Numbered from the stretch's first letter, positions 36,114 to 47,042 are shown. The stretch: 64,000 nt of DNA from Dendrolimus kikuchii (GCA_019925095.2 CM034412.1:9896001-9960000), one strand, 5' to 3'. The notes: generated from the sequence alone by a model not told the origin. Numbers and translations: made by a program.

Positions 36114-36823
36114 TTTTCACTGCACTGTCACAGAAAAAATACAGATCGACCGGGTGAACGAACGAACACAACGAACACGAATAACGGACTGCCGAGGCGG
36201 AACGGGAGACGTGCGCGCGCGACGAAATATAATAAAAGTTAATTATTGTACTGTATTCGATTATTTATAATTTTATTTTGTAGATAAAGTTAATTTTTAA
36301 GGCTCAAGTTTAATTTATGTATTTTGTAACAATAAAATGTTTTGCAGACTAAAAAAAGTAAATTATTTAGTTTTTTAACCTATTTGGATAAAAATTGAGG
36401 TGAAAATGGTTTCATTTCAATAATTTGGAGGTGCTTTCATGATTTTTTTGTCTTAACTTGAATAATGACTAAGCAAAGCCCGAAACAGATTATTTTACGT
36501 TTGACGTTTGCCTAAAAAGCTAGGTACTTCTAGGTTTGACTAAAAATACTTTACTCAAAGGCTGAAATTAGAATTTATTTCGGGTTTTGTCGGCAGGCTT
36601 TGGTCAAGCCTAAGATAAACCAGTAATTCCGGGAAGACATTGCATATCGACCTTTGCCTTTAACTAATATCTTAGATCATATAAACGTCTAGATCACGCA
36701 TCAATTGCACAAAAACGGCCCAAAAAAAGTGCACCAAAATTGGTGCACTGGCTTCCCACGCCTGCTAGTGAAGCTAGTGTCATTTTAATTTCTTTACCGG
36801 TTGGAGCTCTCGCTAAAAAAAAC

Positions 36824-37355
36824 ATGCCGTCCTGTGTCATTAAAATGTGTCGCAATTATTTTAAAAGAGGAAAAGATAAGGATAATATCTGATTTCATCG
36901 GTAAGTTTAACACTTTTCTCATGTTTTTTTATAAAAACAAGTAATTTAATTTCTATATTTCAAAAGTTATTGAATTGATAAATGATGTTAGATGAGAAGT
37001 GGGAGTTATTTACTAAAATTCGGGGACTTTTGTTACAATTTTTTTATATGAAATATGAATAATTGAAAAAAATCTATAGAAAACAGACACACATGTAATG
37101 TTTGTGTGTCCGGTTTTCTTAAACCAGTTTATATTACGTTTTAGACTTCCTGCGCATCCAATTGTAGCAAATTATTGGATAAAAGTAATCCGGGAATCGA
37201 AAGATGACCATCACTGGAATCCCAACAAAAGTTCGCTTGTGCGTTCCAGTCATTTCGAAGAAAAATAAATTTATATATCGAAAAAAGGTTTCAGGAAAAT
37301 TAAAAAAGGAGCTGTGCCAAGCAATGTGTGTATTGAAATAGCAGTATTTATTCAA
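36824..37355 (+). pseudogene. THAP zinc-finger domain relic, two exons
   Basis: Exon 1 (36824-36900) reads MPSCVIKMCRNYFKRGKDKD, then NI, stop, FHR. The donor GTAAGT leads to exon 2 from 37145: LPAHPIVANYWIKVIRES, NPNKSSLVRSSHFEEK, stop, then KKGFRKIKKGAVPSNV. These are the THAP blocks (C-x4-C, FHRFP, W, C..HF, L..GAVP). Two in-frame stops break it, and the third zinc ligand is Arg where Cys is expected. THAP fingers bind DNA and occur in transposases and host factors. The splice phase is intact, so it derives from a spliced gene. Confidence 0.7.
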
Positions 37356-38400
37356 TTATAAGATTAATAGTAATAATGATTCATACATTTCAATAATATT
37401 TTTTTTATTAGTTTTGGAAATGAACCGTTCACCATGAAATTCGACATTACAGACTTATTTTGATACTGCCATATGGATGTACTTGCGGTAACGGAAATAA
37501 ACATAATATACTTTTTAAAACAGAAAACACGAGATACTTGAATATTTGAAGTACACACGGGATATGTGAAGTATCATGCAAGCAAATTTGAATTAACCAA
37601 TTATATATTGTTGCAGTGCCTGTTTTTGCTGGATAGAAAATTTAGTTTTGTGTAAAGTGTCACAGTTTTGTAATATATTGAATAGTAATTTAATGTATAA
37701 TTTAAACATATATTTTGTATAGTTTGTCCCTGCACTAAACTATCTCGTGTACCTACCCCGTAGTTCCTACTACTGATCTAACTTTGGATTACACATATAG
37801 CCCACTACCCAATATGAGCCCATCGAATCGTTCCAAGTCCACTATTACAACTTATTTCACTGATTTTTAGCGCAGTATAATCTTTGGGGCATAAATAGTC
37901 GTCTAATAACCTTCGTGAACATGATGTGTAACACAAAAATAATTTGCTATTATGAATAGTTTTTAAGAATTATTACATTAGTATTGGTAATTAACAGACT
38001 TATAAATATGTACTAATATCTGTAAAGGCATTTTATTGCGAATTAAAATTACTACATGTACTAAAATATCTTATGAATTCATTTGTGCATGTATTTTATG
38101 GTTCGTTTCAAGGCACACAACTTTTGTTGCTAATAGTTTATTTGAAAAAAAAAACTAAAATTTCTGATATGAATATGAATATTAAATTATAACACATAAA
38201 GCAAATAAATCATAACGATCATTTAAATTTTTCACTTTAATTAAAAAATATTTAATTATTAAAAATGGGGTATTAACGTAAAATAGAGCTACTTCCAAAC
38301 AATAATAATTTTTCACGCTGATTTTCGCACGCGTCACTTGTGCGCACAACAGTTGCCGAAATGTAGCAAATTTTTTGTCACCTAAATACACGTTCTAAAA
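37356..38400. other. AT-rich stretch between relics
   Basis: No gene or clear element seen. Short frames here match nothing I recognise. Confidence 0.4.
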
Positions 38401-38425
38401 ACTTTTAGTTACGTGCTCTTTCTTA

Positions 38426-38649
38426 GTGTTCAAACACTTGTTCATTCACGTTCAAAGTGAACGGTATGGTGATTTTCATACTTTATATAGTAATTTGAGA
38501 GATCATCCTTCAAGATGTTTTGGATATACCAGGATGACTGTTAACTGTTTTGATTACATATCGGATTCAATAAGGAGTGAGATTTCAAAAGAAGACACAA
38601 ATTTTCATAAAAGCATAAAGCCCGAAGAACGACTATTTGTAACTATAAG
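38426..38649 (+). CDS. Exon-like PIF/Harbinger nuclease N-terminus
   Basis: The stretch is open, follows an acceptor (GTGCTCTTTCTTAG) and ends at a donor (AAG/GTGAGT). It encodes YGDFHTLYSNLRDHPSRCFG, YTRMTVNCFDYISDSI and KSIKPEERLFVTIR. This pattern (FH.L...LR......F...RM....FD.L......DT..R..I.P.ERL..TLR) is the N-terminal part of PIF/Harbinger transposases and HARBI1-like proteins. The catalytic DDE region was not found downstream. It could be the one surviving exon of a relic or an exon of a gene I cannot complete. Confidence 0.55.
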
Positions 38650-39065
38650 GTGAGTTTAAAAAAAAACATAGTTAATTATCATTTTTTTTTATCAGGATAA
38701 CATAATAACAGTAATTCAAATTCTTTACGTATGTGTTTTGATTATTTTTCGACAACTTTGTTTGATTCCTGGACTCCGAAGACTTCGTTCATCACGTTGG
38801 ACTTACACATGTACCCTGAACACCGATTTGCCTAACGATTTGTTCTCTGTTGACTTGGATTGTGGCTTTTTCTGAAAGAGATTGTTGTGTGCCCAGATGC
38901 GGTAAAACTCGTAAGTAAATCATCCTAACGGCACCAGATTAGATGTGGATACAAATGATGTTATGAAAATGTATGCCTTTGAATATTTTAATAAAAGGAA
39001 ACATAATAAATCACGCTACCGTTAAATTGTTGTTTTATTTACTTACTATAAACATTTTTTGAAAA

Positions 39066-39120
39066 GGCTTTTGGGAATTGCAGGAGTTAAATTATTAACT
39101 CCCGCAATTCCCAAAAGTCT
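39066..39120. repeat. Short inverted repeat (hairpin)
   Basis: The arms of about 25 bases (GGCTTTTGGGAATTGCAGG and its near-complement) are separated by four bases, with two mismatches. Confidence 0.75.
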
Positions 39121-39436
39121 AATATAAAAATCAAAATAATACTGGACGCCCTGGACGGTTTTTGCTGTTGTATTGTGTCGTATACCGATAAAGTGCGTTA
39201 GTATATATATCGCAGGCAATTTGTATGATTCCGCGTTTTACAAACGGCGTCGTCCGTTTAAAAACGCTCGCTGTTTTAAAACATGCTGAAGGCAAAATGT
39301 AAATTGCCTTGTCACTTTATAATATGCGGCAACATTTGATAGATAATTCAATCGCCGTTTACAAAATGCCGCGGCAAATTGAAATATTTAGTTTTTATTC
39401 TTACCGCGCGTGGCGCTATTAATCAAAACAATAAAA

Positions 39437-40748
39437 ATGGCGTCGAGTAGTGGTTTTGTGACACAGAACAATATTGAAAACAGTGCAAATTCTACGTGTT
39501 CAAAGGACTTTTCACAAAAAAAAGTATTGTTTTAAAGACATTTATTATAGTGAATTATGAAAATTTTACGATTCACAAATAGGAGCAGTAAAAAAACCGT
39601 GGACAAATGACAAAGTTTTTGAGGTTATCCCGCACGTAAAATACGCTAAGGTGTCCATAGAATCTGGTGCTCGGAGGACTCCTGCGGAATATTATTGGTA
39701 TAAAAAGTATGATGTGATTGATATGTATTGGCGATGTGTACTATCTTATCCTGAAAAAAGTCAGCACGTAGAGTCCAACGGTTCGTGTAATACCTTTAGA
39801 AGAATATTATGATATATTGTTAGATATTCATAGGGACTGTGGACATGGTGGTCAAGACAAAATTCAGTACCAAATTAAAGATCGATTTATTATTGTGAGA
39901 AAAGTTGACTTATTTGTATCATTGTCCTATCTGTGAATCGAAACGTAACATACCAAAGAAAGGTATTGTAACTAAACCAATTATATCTCGAGATTTTAAT
40001 GAGCGAGGTCAAGTTGATCTGGTTGATCTACAGTCAGCACCAGATGATGAGTTTAAATGGCTTCTCAACTACCAGGACTAGAGCACTAAGGTCATTCATC
40101 TCCGACCACTTTCTTAAAAAAAAGCAAGTGATGTTGCCACTGAGCTGCTAAAAATATTTTTATAATTTAAAGCACCGTATATACTACAGAGTGATAACGG
40201 CAAAGAATTCACCGCCAACATCCTTGAAGAAATGGTGAAAATGTGAATGTAAATGCTGAATGCAAAATAATACATGGCACTCCGTGACACCCACAGACCC
40301 AGGGCAGTGTTGAGCGTAGTAACCAAGACGTAGAAAACATGCTTCGCGCCAGGATGCGAAATAATAATTCTACCAAACGGGTAATGGGTTGCTTCTTCGT
40401 GCAGTATAGAAAAAATACATCTTTCCATAGAATTATAGGAAGATCACCAATTCGTGCTCTTTTTGGCTGCGAGCCAAAATCTGGTCTACGGAGTTCCAGT
40501 ATTCCTCTCGGAATTCTTAAGCATATCACAACTGAAGAACAATTACAAGATGTTTGTGAAGGAAGACAAGTGGATGATCAAGGATTATTTGGTGTTGATG
40601 AAGTTATTCAAGTACCCGACTCGTACGAAAATCAGACTACAAATGTTGATACTTCCAAAAGCACAATAACTATTTAAAATACAAGAAACGAAAGTGAATC
40701 AGTATTCATTACTTTACCAAATTTAGCACCTGCCATAGACGAATTTGC
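39437..40748 (+). pseudogene. DDE integrase-like gene relic (KRBA2/Ginger-like)
   Basis: Conceptual reading with breaks gives EYYWYKKYDVIDM, an HHCC-type piece (HRDCGHGG ... CPICESK), and an integrase core: RGQVDLVDLQSAPDDEFKWL, APYILQSDNGKEFTANIL and TQGSVERSNQDVENMLRAR. The first and second Asp (40014 and 40193 areas) and the Glu (near 40311) of the DDE triad are all present. GRSPIRALFGCEPKSGLRSS follows, as in KRAB-A-domain-2-like proteins and related transposon integrases. At least five stops and several frame changes interrupt it. It begins with a plausible ATG at 39437. Confidence 0.7.
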
Positions 40749-40760
40749 TTCCACTAATAT

Positions 40761-41572
40761 ACATACATACATACATACATAACTTCACGCCAGTTCCCTT
40801 GCGGGGTAGGCACGAACAACAGAGTGCCATTTAGGCTTATTCTTACACACCTCACTTGCCTCTTTGACATTCATAACTCTTGTCATGCACACTCGTCTGT
40901 TCTTAAGGCTCCTGACATCACCTTCTGCTAGTACACGATCAATTTGATCATGGAAGGTGTGTCGTGGCCTTCCACGACTTCTGCATCCATCCACTTTTGC
41001 ATTGTATATCTGTTTAGTCATTCTTTCATCATGCATTCTTTCCACATGCCCAAACCACCGGAGCATTCCGTTCCTTACCTTCACCCCGACACTCTCTTTC
41101 AGACCAACTCTCTTTCTTACTTCGGTATTACGAACGCGGTCCGCGAGCGTCACTCCGCAGATTTTGCGCAGTGCTCGCATCTCGACCGCGTTTACTCTAC
41201 TTTCATGCTCTCTCTTCCATATCCAACTCTCGCATCCATACGTGAGCGTAGGTACCAGCACCGCGTTGTGTACGGCGAGCTGGGCCTTCTGGCTGAGTTT
41301 CTTAGCGCCTAGAAGTTTACCTAACGCTCCATTCACACTATTCCCCAAATTCACTCTTCTTTCTATATCAGCGGTGTACCTTCCATCCCTGCTAAAAGCA
41401 CATCCAAGATATACAAACTCATTCACTTGCTCTAGCATAACATCATCGACCATTATCCTTGCATTCGTTCTGGTTTCTTCTCTTTCAAACACCATAACCT
41501 TTGTTTTCTTCGCATTCAAATGTAAGCCTCTCGCCTGACAGTCATCTTTCATCATTGTGACTAGTGTTTGCA
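40761..41572 (-). mobile_element. RTE-type LINE, 5'-truncated, inserted in the integrase relic
   Basis: It encodes 264 open residues of the RT thumb and C-terminus: ARGLHLNAKKTKVMVFERE, VYLGCAFSRDGRYTADIERR, TLTYGCESW, MLRWFGHVERMHDERM and VVRAYPARELA with a stop. The 3' end is a (TATG)n tail (40761-40780). A 13-bp duplication, CTTCCACTAATAT, flanks it at 40748-40760 and 41573-41585. It is the longer relative of the copy at 2525. The open frame and clean duplication suggest a fairly recent insertion. Confidence 0.93.
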
Positions 41573-41585
41573 CTTCCACTAATAT

Positions 41586-42187
41586 GTTGCCAGAAAATAT
41601 GAATTTAATTTATTCAGATAGCTCTTTAAATATAAATCCCAAAATACATTTACAAGATGAGACTCATAACTATTGCACACAAATCGCAACCAATTCTGTT
41701 CGCAAGCATTTCTCCAAAACGTTAATCGTCTAATTTCCTAGACGATAATTTTGAGAAAAAAGTCCGTAATTTTAGACCCATCAAGCCTACCATCATGTAA
41801 GGCTGAATTGTATCAACATTTACTACGAGTTCGTTACGTCACAAAGTTTTGGAGAAATGCTCATTTAAAACACCCAACATATCTATCACCTCAAGCTTCC
41901 GGCTGGACCATAAACGACGATAAATATGATTTTATCTAGTTTGTTGGAGAGCAATTACCATCATTAGTTGCCGAAATTATTATTAAAGGTAAAAATTAAA
42001 GATATAATAACTAATAAATTTCTTTTCCGAAAGATTATGAAAATTTTCTATTACAGATAATAATTTATTACAAAACGATAACACTTCAAAAGACGATGAT
42101 GACAATGACAAAAATGACAGCAGTGATGAAGATGATGATGATGATTATCAAGATGCCTCCGTTTCTTGTGATACAATTATGGATTAA
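41586..42187 (+). pseudogene. C-terminal part of the disrupted integrase-region gene
   Basis: After the RTE insertion the older frame continues (MLPENMNLIYSDSS ...). From 41754 a block reads ILDPSSLPSCKAELYQHLLR, FWRNAHLKHPTYLSPQASGW and FVGEQLPSLVAEIIIK. A donor at 41999 and acceptor at 42056 join in phase to 42057-42187, a very acidic tail (DDDDNDKND ... DEDDDDDYQDA) ending TAA. One TAG at 41938-41940 interrupts where Trp would be expected. The W/FVGEQLP block recurs in uncharacterised transposon-associated proteins. Whether it belongs to the same gene as the integrase is inferred. Confidence 0.5.
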
Positions 42188-42862
42188 AAAATCTACCCTT
42201 GATTTTCATGTAACCATCCGAATTTTTGTTAATTTTCATACTTGAGGTTGATAATTGTCTTAATTTTGTACAACAATAAATAATTATTTTAATACTGTAT
42301 TAATCCACTAATTAATTCAATGGTTTTTAGTCTTTTCTCTGAAATTAATTTTATAAGTATTTCTAGACAAAGCAAAATTATACCACATCACTATACACTT
42401 TTAGATCGGTCTGGCTGAAGGTTATTAATTGGATTACTATTTGGAAAATTAATTTTGGGTTTGTAGATAGTTAAATAACCTCCTATAAAAATTTCAGCCA
42501 TACTAAAATAATAAAAAAAAAAATTAATTCAGAATTGGCGTCTGGCACAGTTTAAACAACAATAAAAATATCTGGCAATAATAGATTCATGTGTCAAAAA
42601 GTTCAATTAAAATAATAACAAAAAAAGAAACCTTAAAATTACTTGAAAAATTGATATTTTACCTGTACAAGTACGATGCGTGCTGATGAACGCAACCACT
42701 ACCACAAGCCAGATAGCTCGTATCACGTCCCGGAGAGTGAGAGAGGGATAGCATATTTAAAAACTGGCCTACCTGAAATTCTTGTTTTTCCGACATTGTT
42801 CGCTCTCGTACCAATATCTTTGTTATTTCAAGTAAACGTCTTTGAACACTTAGTCTGTTAAG

Positions 42863-43019
42863 ATGTCTCTAGTAATTATCTCATTTTTTGTGATTTGTTT
42901 TATCTATTGCATTTCTACAAGGAAAACTAAAAAAATATACAATCTACCACCACCGCCTGTATATCCCGGAGCTGTGCCAATATTTGGTCACACTTTGAAT
43001 TTATTTGGTAATAATAAAA
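42863..43019 (+). CDS. P450 exon 1 (membrane anchor)
   Basis: It encodes MSLVIISFFVICFIYC, a stop-transfer RKTKK, LPPPPVYPGAVPIFGHTLN and ends in phase 1. Donor GTAAGT. The start gives a standard microsomal anchor. Confidence 0.9.
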
Positions 43020-43079
43020 GTAAGTAACTGTTTCCCTTAATAATAAAAGTAAGTAACTTCTATATTCTAAGTAGATTGC

Positions 43080-43860
43080 AACGAGGCTTATTTAACCGAC
43101 TTCTAAAAGTATGAGATCTCAGTTCCGACTGCATGATATGTTTGTTACGCGATTTCACCGTCAATTGTTGACCGATTTTAATTTTTTTTATTCAAAAGGT
43201 AAACTCCTGAGGTGGTCTCATTGTCACCAAATCAGGATCTGATGAATAAATCCTAGGAACATCCAGAGCAACCCTTGAATATTATAGGCACCTGCAACGT
43301 GTTTCATTATATTTTTATTTTCTATTTTCAAATATATGCGTAACAAAAAAGAAAAAAATAAAAACATTATTTCCAAAAAACAAAACCGACTTCAAAAGTA
43401 ACTGAAAAGCAAAACATTTTTTTTTTATAACATCTCGAAGTCGATGCCAAGTTAAACGTAATATAACAATAACAGCAAAATATAGTAATTTTTAACCGAC
43501 TTCAATAACTAAGAGGTTTTCAACTTAATTGGTATTTTTTTTATGTATGTACACCGATTACGCTGAAATCGCTTTATGATCCGATTTACGTGATTCTTCT
43601 TTAGTTTGATGCGGAATAGTTGCCATTTGGTCCCCTGAAAATTTAACATAGTTTGGCCCGTAGTTTTCTTCATTTTATGAAAAAAAATTAAAGAAATTTT
43701 TCCGTTCCCGTTTCTTGGGACCCATATTTTTAAAGGTGCGCGGCACCTTTCGGAGGCCTACCCATAGCTAGACATTAAAAAGTAACAAATAAAACAAACT
43801 TCGTTTAAAAAAACTGACTTTAAAAACTAAAAAGTATAAAATAACTTAATAAAGATTTTT
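43080..43860. repeat. CCGACTTCAAAA repeat cluster in P450 intron 1
   Basis: Motifs AACCGACTTCTAAAAGTA (43083), ACCGACTTCAAAAGTAACTG (43386) and AACCGACTTCAATAACTAAG (43497) recur with similar spacing. More copies lie at 50932, 51149, 51915 and 52567 in other introns of the same gene. This looks like an old dispersed element; class unknown. Confidence 0.5.
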
Positions 43861-44332
43861 GACTAAGAATTTATTTTATTTACTTCGCACTGCATCTTGA
43901 ATATGTAGAAAATATTATTTTTTTGCTTCTTACTAGTTACTTTAGAAGTAGTTTTGTTTTTTTTTATTTGAAGTGACCTGTGCTCAACAGTTTTTTTTTG
44001 CTTATTCCATAATTCTAGTTTAATCGCTAAAAATACGTTATCCATATGGGTATGCATTCTAAATGTTCGATACGTCACATCACTACAAAGAGCATGTCGA
44101 TTGTCGATACTAGGGAAATGTTTGACATATGTTTGCACTAAACACCCCTGCGCATAATTCAAGTTTCTGTAACAATACTTTTACCTTCAATGCCATACAG
44201 CTTCGGAACGCGTTGTTTATTGCTACAAAGAAAGTCGTTACGATATTTAAAACAATGATCAGTAAATATCACCTGTCCTTGGAATATGATGATATTTAAA
44301 TGTGTGTACATATATACTTATTAGAGATGTGC

Positions 44333-44842
44333 CGACTAGTCGGTAAAGCCGACTATCCGGCCACTACCGTAATCGGCGACTATTCAACAAAGAGCGCCGA
44401 CTATCGGTTTCTTACTTTGTAGTTTATAATCTATACTTTACTAATACATTGTAATCCACTCACGAGACTTTCTTTTTGACATGATTAAATTTTAGTTGAG
44501 CTCTTTCACTTTAATAACAGTATTATCTTTAAACAATTTATTGTTTCATTTTTAAATAAAAAGACCGTCTTGACCTGTACAAAAGTAAAAAAAAAAGATT
44601 CCGACGAATTGAGAACCTTCACCTTTTTTTGAAGCCCTTTTAAAAATCAAGAAACAATGCGAAGTAAACAAAACAGGTTCCAACACGGTCGCATGAGGCG
44701 GTTGCGACTTGTGCGCGAGTCAGCTATAAACGAAGCGTCATGGAAATCCCCGAAACTGTGATCGGCTGACTAGTCGGCCTCTTTACAACCAACTAATCGG
44801 CTAGTCGGCTAGTCGGCCAAAGTCATAATCGTCACATCTCTA
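44333..44842. mobile_element. hAT-like MITE with GACTAGTCGG subterminal repeats
   Basis: The ends TAGAGATGTG and CACATCTCTA are inverted. The subterminal regions are full of GCCGACTAGTCGG-type palindromes (three near the left end, four near the right). Short ends with many subterminal repeats are typical of hAT elements. A clear 8-bp duplication was not seen. It is non-coding. Confidence 0.55.
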
Positions 44843-44849
44843 ATATAAT

Positions 44850-45125
44850 ATCAGCTCATAAATGTCCCACTGTTGGGCTCGGGCCTCCCATTATAGGGGG
44901 AACGGACCGCCACGCCTGTCCAAGGTGGCTTGGCAGGTTTGACACATCGGTTATCTCGATGTGCAGGTTGTATCCCGATGTTTTCCTTCACCGTTATTAG
45001 AACGTGGTAATTGTAATAATATGTACATTAGATCAGAAAACTGAATAAGTGGTGCATGCGTTCCGGCCAGATCGAACCCGCGCCCTTTGAGTCTAGCCAT
45101 TATTTCGCTACCACCACTTGCATCT
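44850..45125 (+). repeat. Repeat family B, longest copy
   Basis: It reads CAGCTCATAAATGTCCCACTG, TTGGGCTCGGGCCTCC, GTCCAAGGTGGCTTGGC, TTGACACATCGGTTATCTCG, AGAACGTGGTAATTGTAATA and GATCGAACCCGCGCCC. Other copies are at 12745 and 14440. Confidence 0.6.
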
Positions 45126-45135
45126 TATACTAATA

Positions 45136-45911
45136 CTAGCTGTGCCCACGACGTCGTCCGCGTGGAATTTGCTTTCAAAACCCTCCGATTATGAAATATT
45201 CTTCATTGGTGCTCCGCTCCTATTGGTCTTAGCGTGATGATATATAGCCTATAGCATAACTCGATAAATGGGCTATCCGACACTGAAAGAATTTTTTAAA
45301 TCAGACCAGAAGTTCCTGAGATTAGCGCGTTCAATCAAACAATATTAGTATATTTGGCTATAACACTAATACTTACATTTTAAATATCGCGATATCTTTT
45401 GAATGAAACGTCCGAATTGAATAATTCAAAAAGTTCTAGAAAGGTATTGAATTCGTATTGAATATGGAGTAATTTATTTTGATAAAGATTAATACCAAGG
45501 TACAAAATAAAGAGTTTTTGAAGCGACGGCATTTTAATTATTTAAAAAAGCAAAAGGAAACACTTATTGTGAGATAACTACAATAGTTTGTTATATGGTT
45601 ATGCGATATTTTTTGTAGAAAATTATATGTTCTGCAAAGATTTAGTACATTGTTTTGTTCTATAATCAATAGTTTTCGCAGCGCCCGCCGTATAAGGATT
45701 TTTTCGGGTCATTTTTTTACACTTTGGGTTACTTTATTGGACGTTTAGTAAGGATCCCTAATTTTTTTGAAAATATAATATAGCCTATAGCCTTCCTCGA
45801 TAAATTTACTATTCAACACTGTAAGAATTTTTCAAATCGGACCAGCGGTTTCTGAGATTAGCGCGTTTAAACAAACAAACAAACTCTTCAGCTTTATAAT
45901 ATTAGTATAGA
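45136..45911 (-). mobile_element. Non-autonomous Helitron, minus copy
   Basis: On the minus strand it starts TCTATACTAATATTATAAAG after an A and ends GGCACAGCTAG before a T, the Helitron signature. It contains two directly repeated copies of a block with AATTTTT.AAATC.GACCAG, so it may be two elements fused by deletion. Confidence 0.6.
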
Positions 45912-46155
45912 TATAAAGCTGAAGACTTTGTTTGTTTGCTTGAACGCGCTAATGTCAGGAACTACTTACTGGTCTGATTTGAAAAATTCTTTCAGTGTTA
46001 GGTGGTCCATTTATTGAGGAAGGCTATAGGCTATATATCATCACGCTAAGACCAATAGGAGTGGAGCACCAATGAAGAGTGTTTTAAAATCGGGTTTTTT
46101 TTAACTTCTTTTTTTTAACTATTCCACACGGACGCAGTCGCGGGCAGAAGCTGGT
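45912..46155 (+). mobile_element. Helitron-related copy in inverted orientation
   Basis: It is inverted with respect to 45136-45360: AACGCGCTAATGTCAGGAAC, AAATTCTTTCAGTGTTAGG, GGCTATAGGCTATATATCAT, then CACACGGACGCAGTCGCGGG and AGCTGGT. The expected TCTATAC start is missing. Confidence 0.5.
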
Positions 46156-46183
46156 CTCTAATATTTATCCATAAACATTTATA

Positions 46184-46187
<4 letters not shown>

Positions 46188-46226
<39 letters not shown>
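46188..46226. repeat. (AT)n microsatellite
   Basis: It has about 19 AT units and supplies the ATAT target beside the LTR piece that follows. Confidence 0.95.
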
Positions 46227-46230
<4 letters not shown>

Positions 46231-46395
46231 ACGAGTGTGGGACTCGAATTAAAATAAATGCCGTTGGAAATACTATAGAGTTTATTAGGACTGTACAAAC
46301 ACGTATAAAACAGGTACAAAATAAAACTGGATGCAACCAGTTGACACTGCACGATTCAATGCAATTCAACACGCGCAAAGGCCGTCACTATGTCG
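46227..46395 (-). mobile_element. LTR fragment (TGTTACGAG family)
   Basis: It matches the start of the LTR-like units at 59215 and 61262: TGTTACGAGTG, AATTAAAATAAATGCCGTTGG, TAGAGTTTATTAGGACTGTA and GCAAAGGCCGTCACTA. It is cut off before the far end, close to the Helitron at 46418. Confidence 0.6.
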
Positions 46396-46417
46396 CTAAA
46401 CGAAAGTACTACTACTA

Positions 46418-46758
46418 CTAGTTCCCGGGATAACCTTTACATAAATCTATCCCATTACCCGGGATGAAAAGGATCCCTTGGCCACCCGCGATATTAAAAT
46501 TACATATGTACCGAATTTCAGCCGAATCGGTCCAATAGTCTTTCTATAAATGGATAACAAACAGAGAGAAAAATGTATTTTTATCCCAGAAACTATCCCG
46601 TTTTTCGAGGCAAATAGTAGCCTATGTTCATTCTCGGCATCGGAAATATATACATAATATATATACTGAGTTTCAGCCTAATCGATCCCGTAGTTTTTCC
46701 GTGGAAACCCTACAGACGGACCAACAGAGTTACTCTCGCATTTTTAATATAATAGGGA
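46418..46758 (-). mobile_element. Non-autonomous Helitron (ATCCCGGG family)
   Basis: On the minus strand it runs from TCCCTATTATATTAAAAATG to TTATCCCGGGAACTAG, flanked by A and T. The self-complementary ATCCCGGG.. near the end can form the terminal hairpin. Related sequence lies at 28823-29080 and 46930-47335. Confidence 0.6.
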
Positions 46759-46929
46759 TTAATAAAAACTGGTTTGATCAACGATCGAGATCTTATGAGT
46801 ACTTTTTAAGTATTGAGATGTTTATAAATTATACTTTTTGGGTCTTGTAGATAAAGTATAGAAAAAACATCAAACATCATTGAGTTATATGTACTACGTA
46901 CGATATATCTCGAGTGTTGAACATTCGTC

Positions 46930-47042
46930 TCCTCTGGTTCTTTTCCGTAAAAGCATAACAAGCAGAGGAACAAATATATTTTTATCCCGGAAACTATCCC
47001 ATTTTTCGGGATAAAAAGTATGCTTTGTTCATTCTCAGCATC

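Larger units (their letters stand above)
30942..36236 (-). mobile_element. Nearly full-length Jockey-type LINE
   Basis: It has an A-run at its 3' end (T-run 30942-30957), a GC-rich 3' UTR, ORF2 (31322-34179) and ORF1 (34217-36113), and a GC-rich 5' UTR to about 36236. The ORF order and spacing match Jockey. Both ORFs carry a frameshifting lesion, so the copy cannot move on its own. I could not find a target-site duplication by eye. The boundary at the 5' end is approximate. Confidence 0.85.

Noticed and set aside
34281..36157. Long plus-strand open frames (for example 35281-35994)
   Set aside because: They are antisense shadows of the GC-rich Jockey ORF1. The minus frames carry the zinc knuckles.
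40957..41538. 193-codon plus-strand frame
   Set aside because: It is antisense to the RTE reverse transcriptase frame, which has clear motifs.
42676..42861. 61-codon open frame ending just before the P450 start codon
   Set aside because: It has no P450 homology and ends at a stop before 42863. The ATG at 42863 gives a proper membrane anchor, so this is 5' leader or chance.
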